NCBI GenBank assembly: GCA_021399435.1
Contig: JAJTUP010000098.1
Coordinates: 62,001 to 126,000 of the forward strand
Source of the DNA: Diaporthe sp. PMI_573
Taxonomy: Eukaryota > Ascomycota > Sordariomycetes > Diaporthales > Diaporthaceae
Direction of reading: 5' to 3'
DNA length: 64,000 bases
Numbering within the stretch: position 1 is the first letter of the stretch; every line of letters begins with the position of its first letter. This document shows positions 63,251 to 64,000 of this stretch, piece after piece. The position numbers and the translations under genes are program-made. The notes beneath the pieces were generated by a model. That model searched no databases. It saw nothing but the letters and a program-made list of their open reading frames with translations, and was not told the DNA's origin.

Positions 63251-64000
63251 AAGTCTAAGTATACTTTACGTCAACCCATACAGTGAGGTGATGGTTTGGG
63301 GTGGGGCTATTTGATAGAGGATATACCCTCAAGACCGACTAGACGGGCTGCGAACTGTCTAATTACGGATGCTTAATGCTGCAGTCGTGTGCTTGCATTG
63401 GTCTAGATGGTAGTGGACGCTGTTGCAGAAGACTACATAAGAGCATAGAACACATCTTAGACTAAAGTCATCGTAAATAAAACCGCTTATTGGTATTATC
63501 ATTAATACGCTTACTACTAATAACTATAGCCCCGAGGACAAGACTGGTTAGTATATGTCCTATTCATAGGCTGTCTTATGCTTATACTCAGGCGTCTTGC
63601 ACTTTCGACCGGCATAGACTCTTGCAAACAATCATTCCCCCCATACCTAACTATAGTTTTTATGGCACTAGTCTAGCCCAGCTCCTGTCTCTTATATACT
63701 TTCGCCGGCCGGCTATCCTGTAGCTTCTGGATGACCATAGTGGGGAAGGTCTCGATACCCTCCTCCATCATATTACTAGGCCTACCTGTATTACTACTAC
63801 CAAGCAGTGGCTTCGGTTCAATAGTACCTTTATTATTGCTAACCCTGGGAGACTAACCTGCCTGCTCCTCTATCTTGGCCTCATCTGTAGCAACCTTGAT
63901 CTATACTATAGCCTTGCGGATAGAGTCGGCGTAGATGAACAGTAGTGTAATGACTGTGAGGGGCGCGCATATAACCCAAAATACCTAGAATAAGGTGCCC
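63251..64000. other. AT-enriched sequence, probably RIP-affected
   Basis: Rich in TA and TAG with no intact frame; it continues the mutated character of the thioesterase pseudogene to the window end. The original content is not recognisable. Confidence 0.4.

Noticed and set aside
1..64000. CRISPR arrays, rRNA or tRNA genes
   Set aside because: No regularly spa­ced short direct repeats with unique spacers and no recognisable tRNA or rRNA sequence were seen; a fungal source makes CRISPR unexpected.

Overview
The window looks like a transposon-rich, gene-poor block from a filamentous ascomycete (Pezizomycotina). The evidence is short GT-AG introns (mostly 46-75 nt, often with a CTAAC-type branch site), a HET-domain protein, a WSC-domain secreted protein, a FunK1-type kinase fragment, a fungal NRPS and P450, a YAP-like bZIP, a DUF3455 protein, Fot/pogo and hAT transposons, and a pseudogene with the marks of repeat-induced point mutation (RIP). 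Nothing visible fixes the genus.

Layout. 0-4 kb holds gene scraps (pogo HTH, F-box-like protein, MFS tail, a two-exon hypothetical). At 4.0-7.6 kb a complete hAT transposon (20-bp terminal repeats, 8-bp target duplication, 784-aa transposase) sits 14 bases into a GNAT acetyltransferase gene, whose 3' end is in turn cut by a Gypsy LTR. 7.6-11.2 kb is copy 1 of a 3.6-kb chimera (Gypsy integrase plus LTR fused to a hAT 3' end). Copy 2 lies inverted at 54.1-57.8 kb. 11.2-20 kb has pogo fragments, an 828-aa F-box protein with a duplicated C-terminal module, and unassigned sequence. 20.8-24.2 kb has an APH-type phosphotransferase, a FunK1 fragment, half a Copia element and the first part of a P450. 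24.2-30.1 kb is an NRPS remnant (partial C-A-T-C-A-T) lost at both ends. 30.1-33 kb is the other half of the Copia element. 33.1-37.3 kb has a pogo end, an unlisted small secreted cysteine-rich protein, a decayed LTR pair, and a three-exon WSC protein. 37.9-44.9 kb has a Helitron and a second hAT family. 44.9-53.7 kb has a bZIP gene without its start, a 7TM protein, an alpha/beta hydrolase tail, a GC-rich low-complexity tract, a two-exon nuclear-type hypothetical and a truncated DUF3455 protein. 57.9-64 kb has a solo LTR, a HET gene and a RIP-degraded thioesterase gene.

How it fits together. Few host genes are whole; the rest are cut exactly where transposons begin. A 108-bp inverted duplication at 22.5 and 30.1 kb splits the Copia element and borders the NRPS block. 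It is the signature of an inversion through staggered breaks, so the NRPS/P450 remnant was probably flipped after the Copia element landed. The 3.6-kb inverted repeats, 43 kb apart, could let the whole interior invert again. The apparently intact host genes are the 828-aa F-box protein, the APH protein, the small secreted protein, the WSC protein, the 7TM protein, the 51.6-kb hypothetical and the HET protein. No tRNA, rRNA or CRISPR array was recognised.
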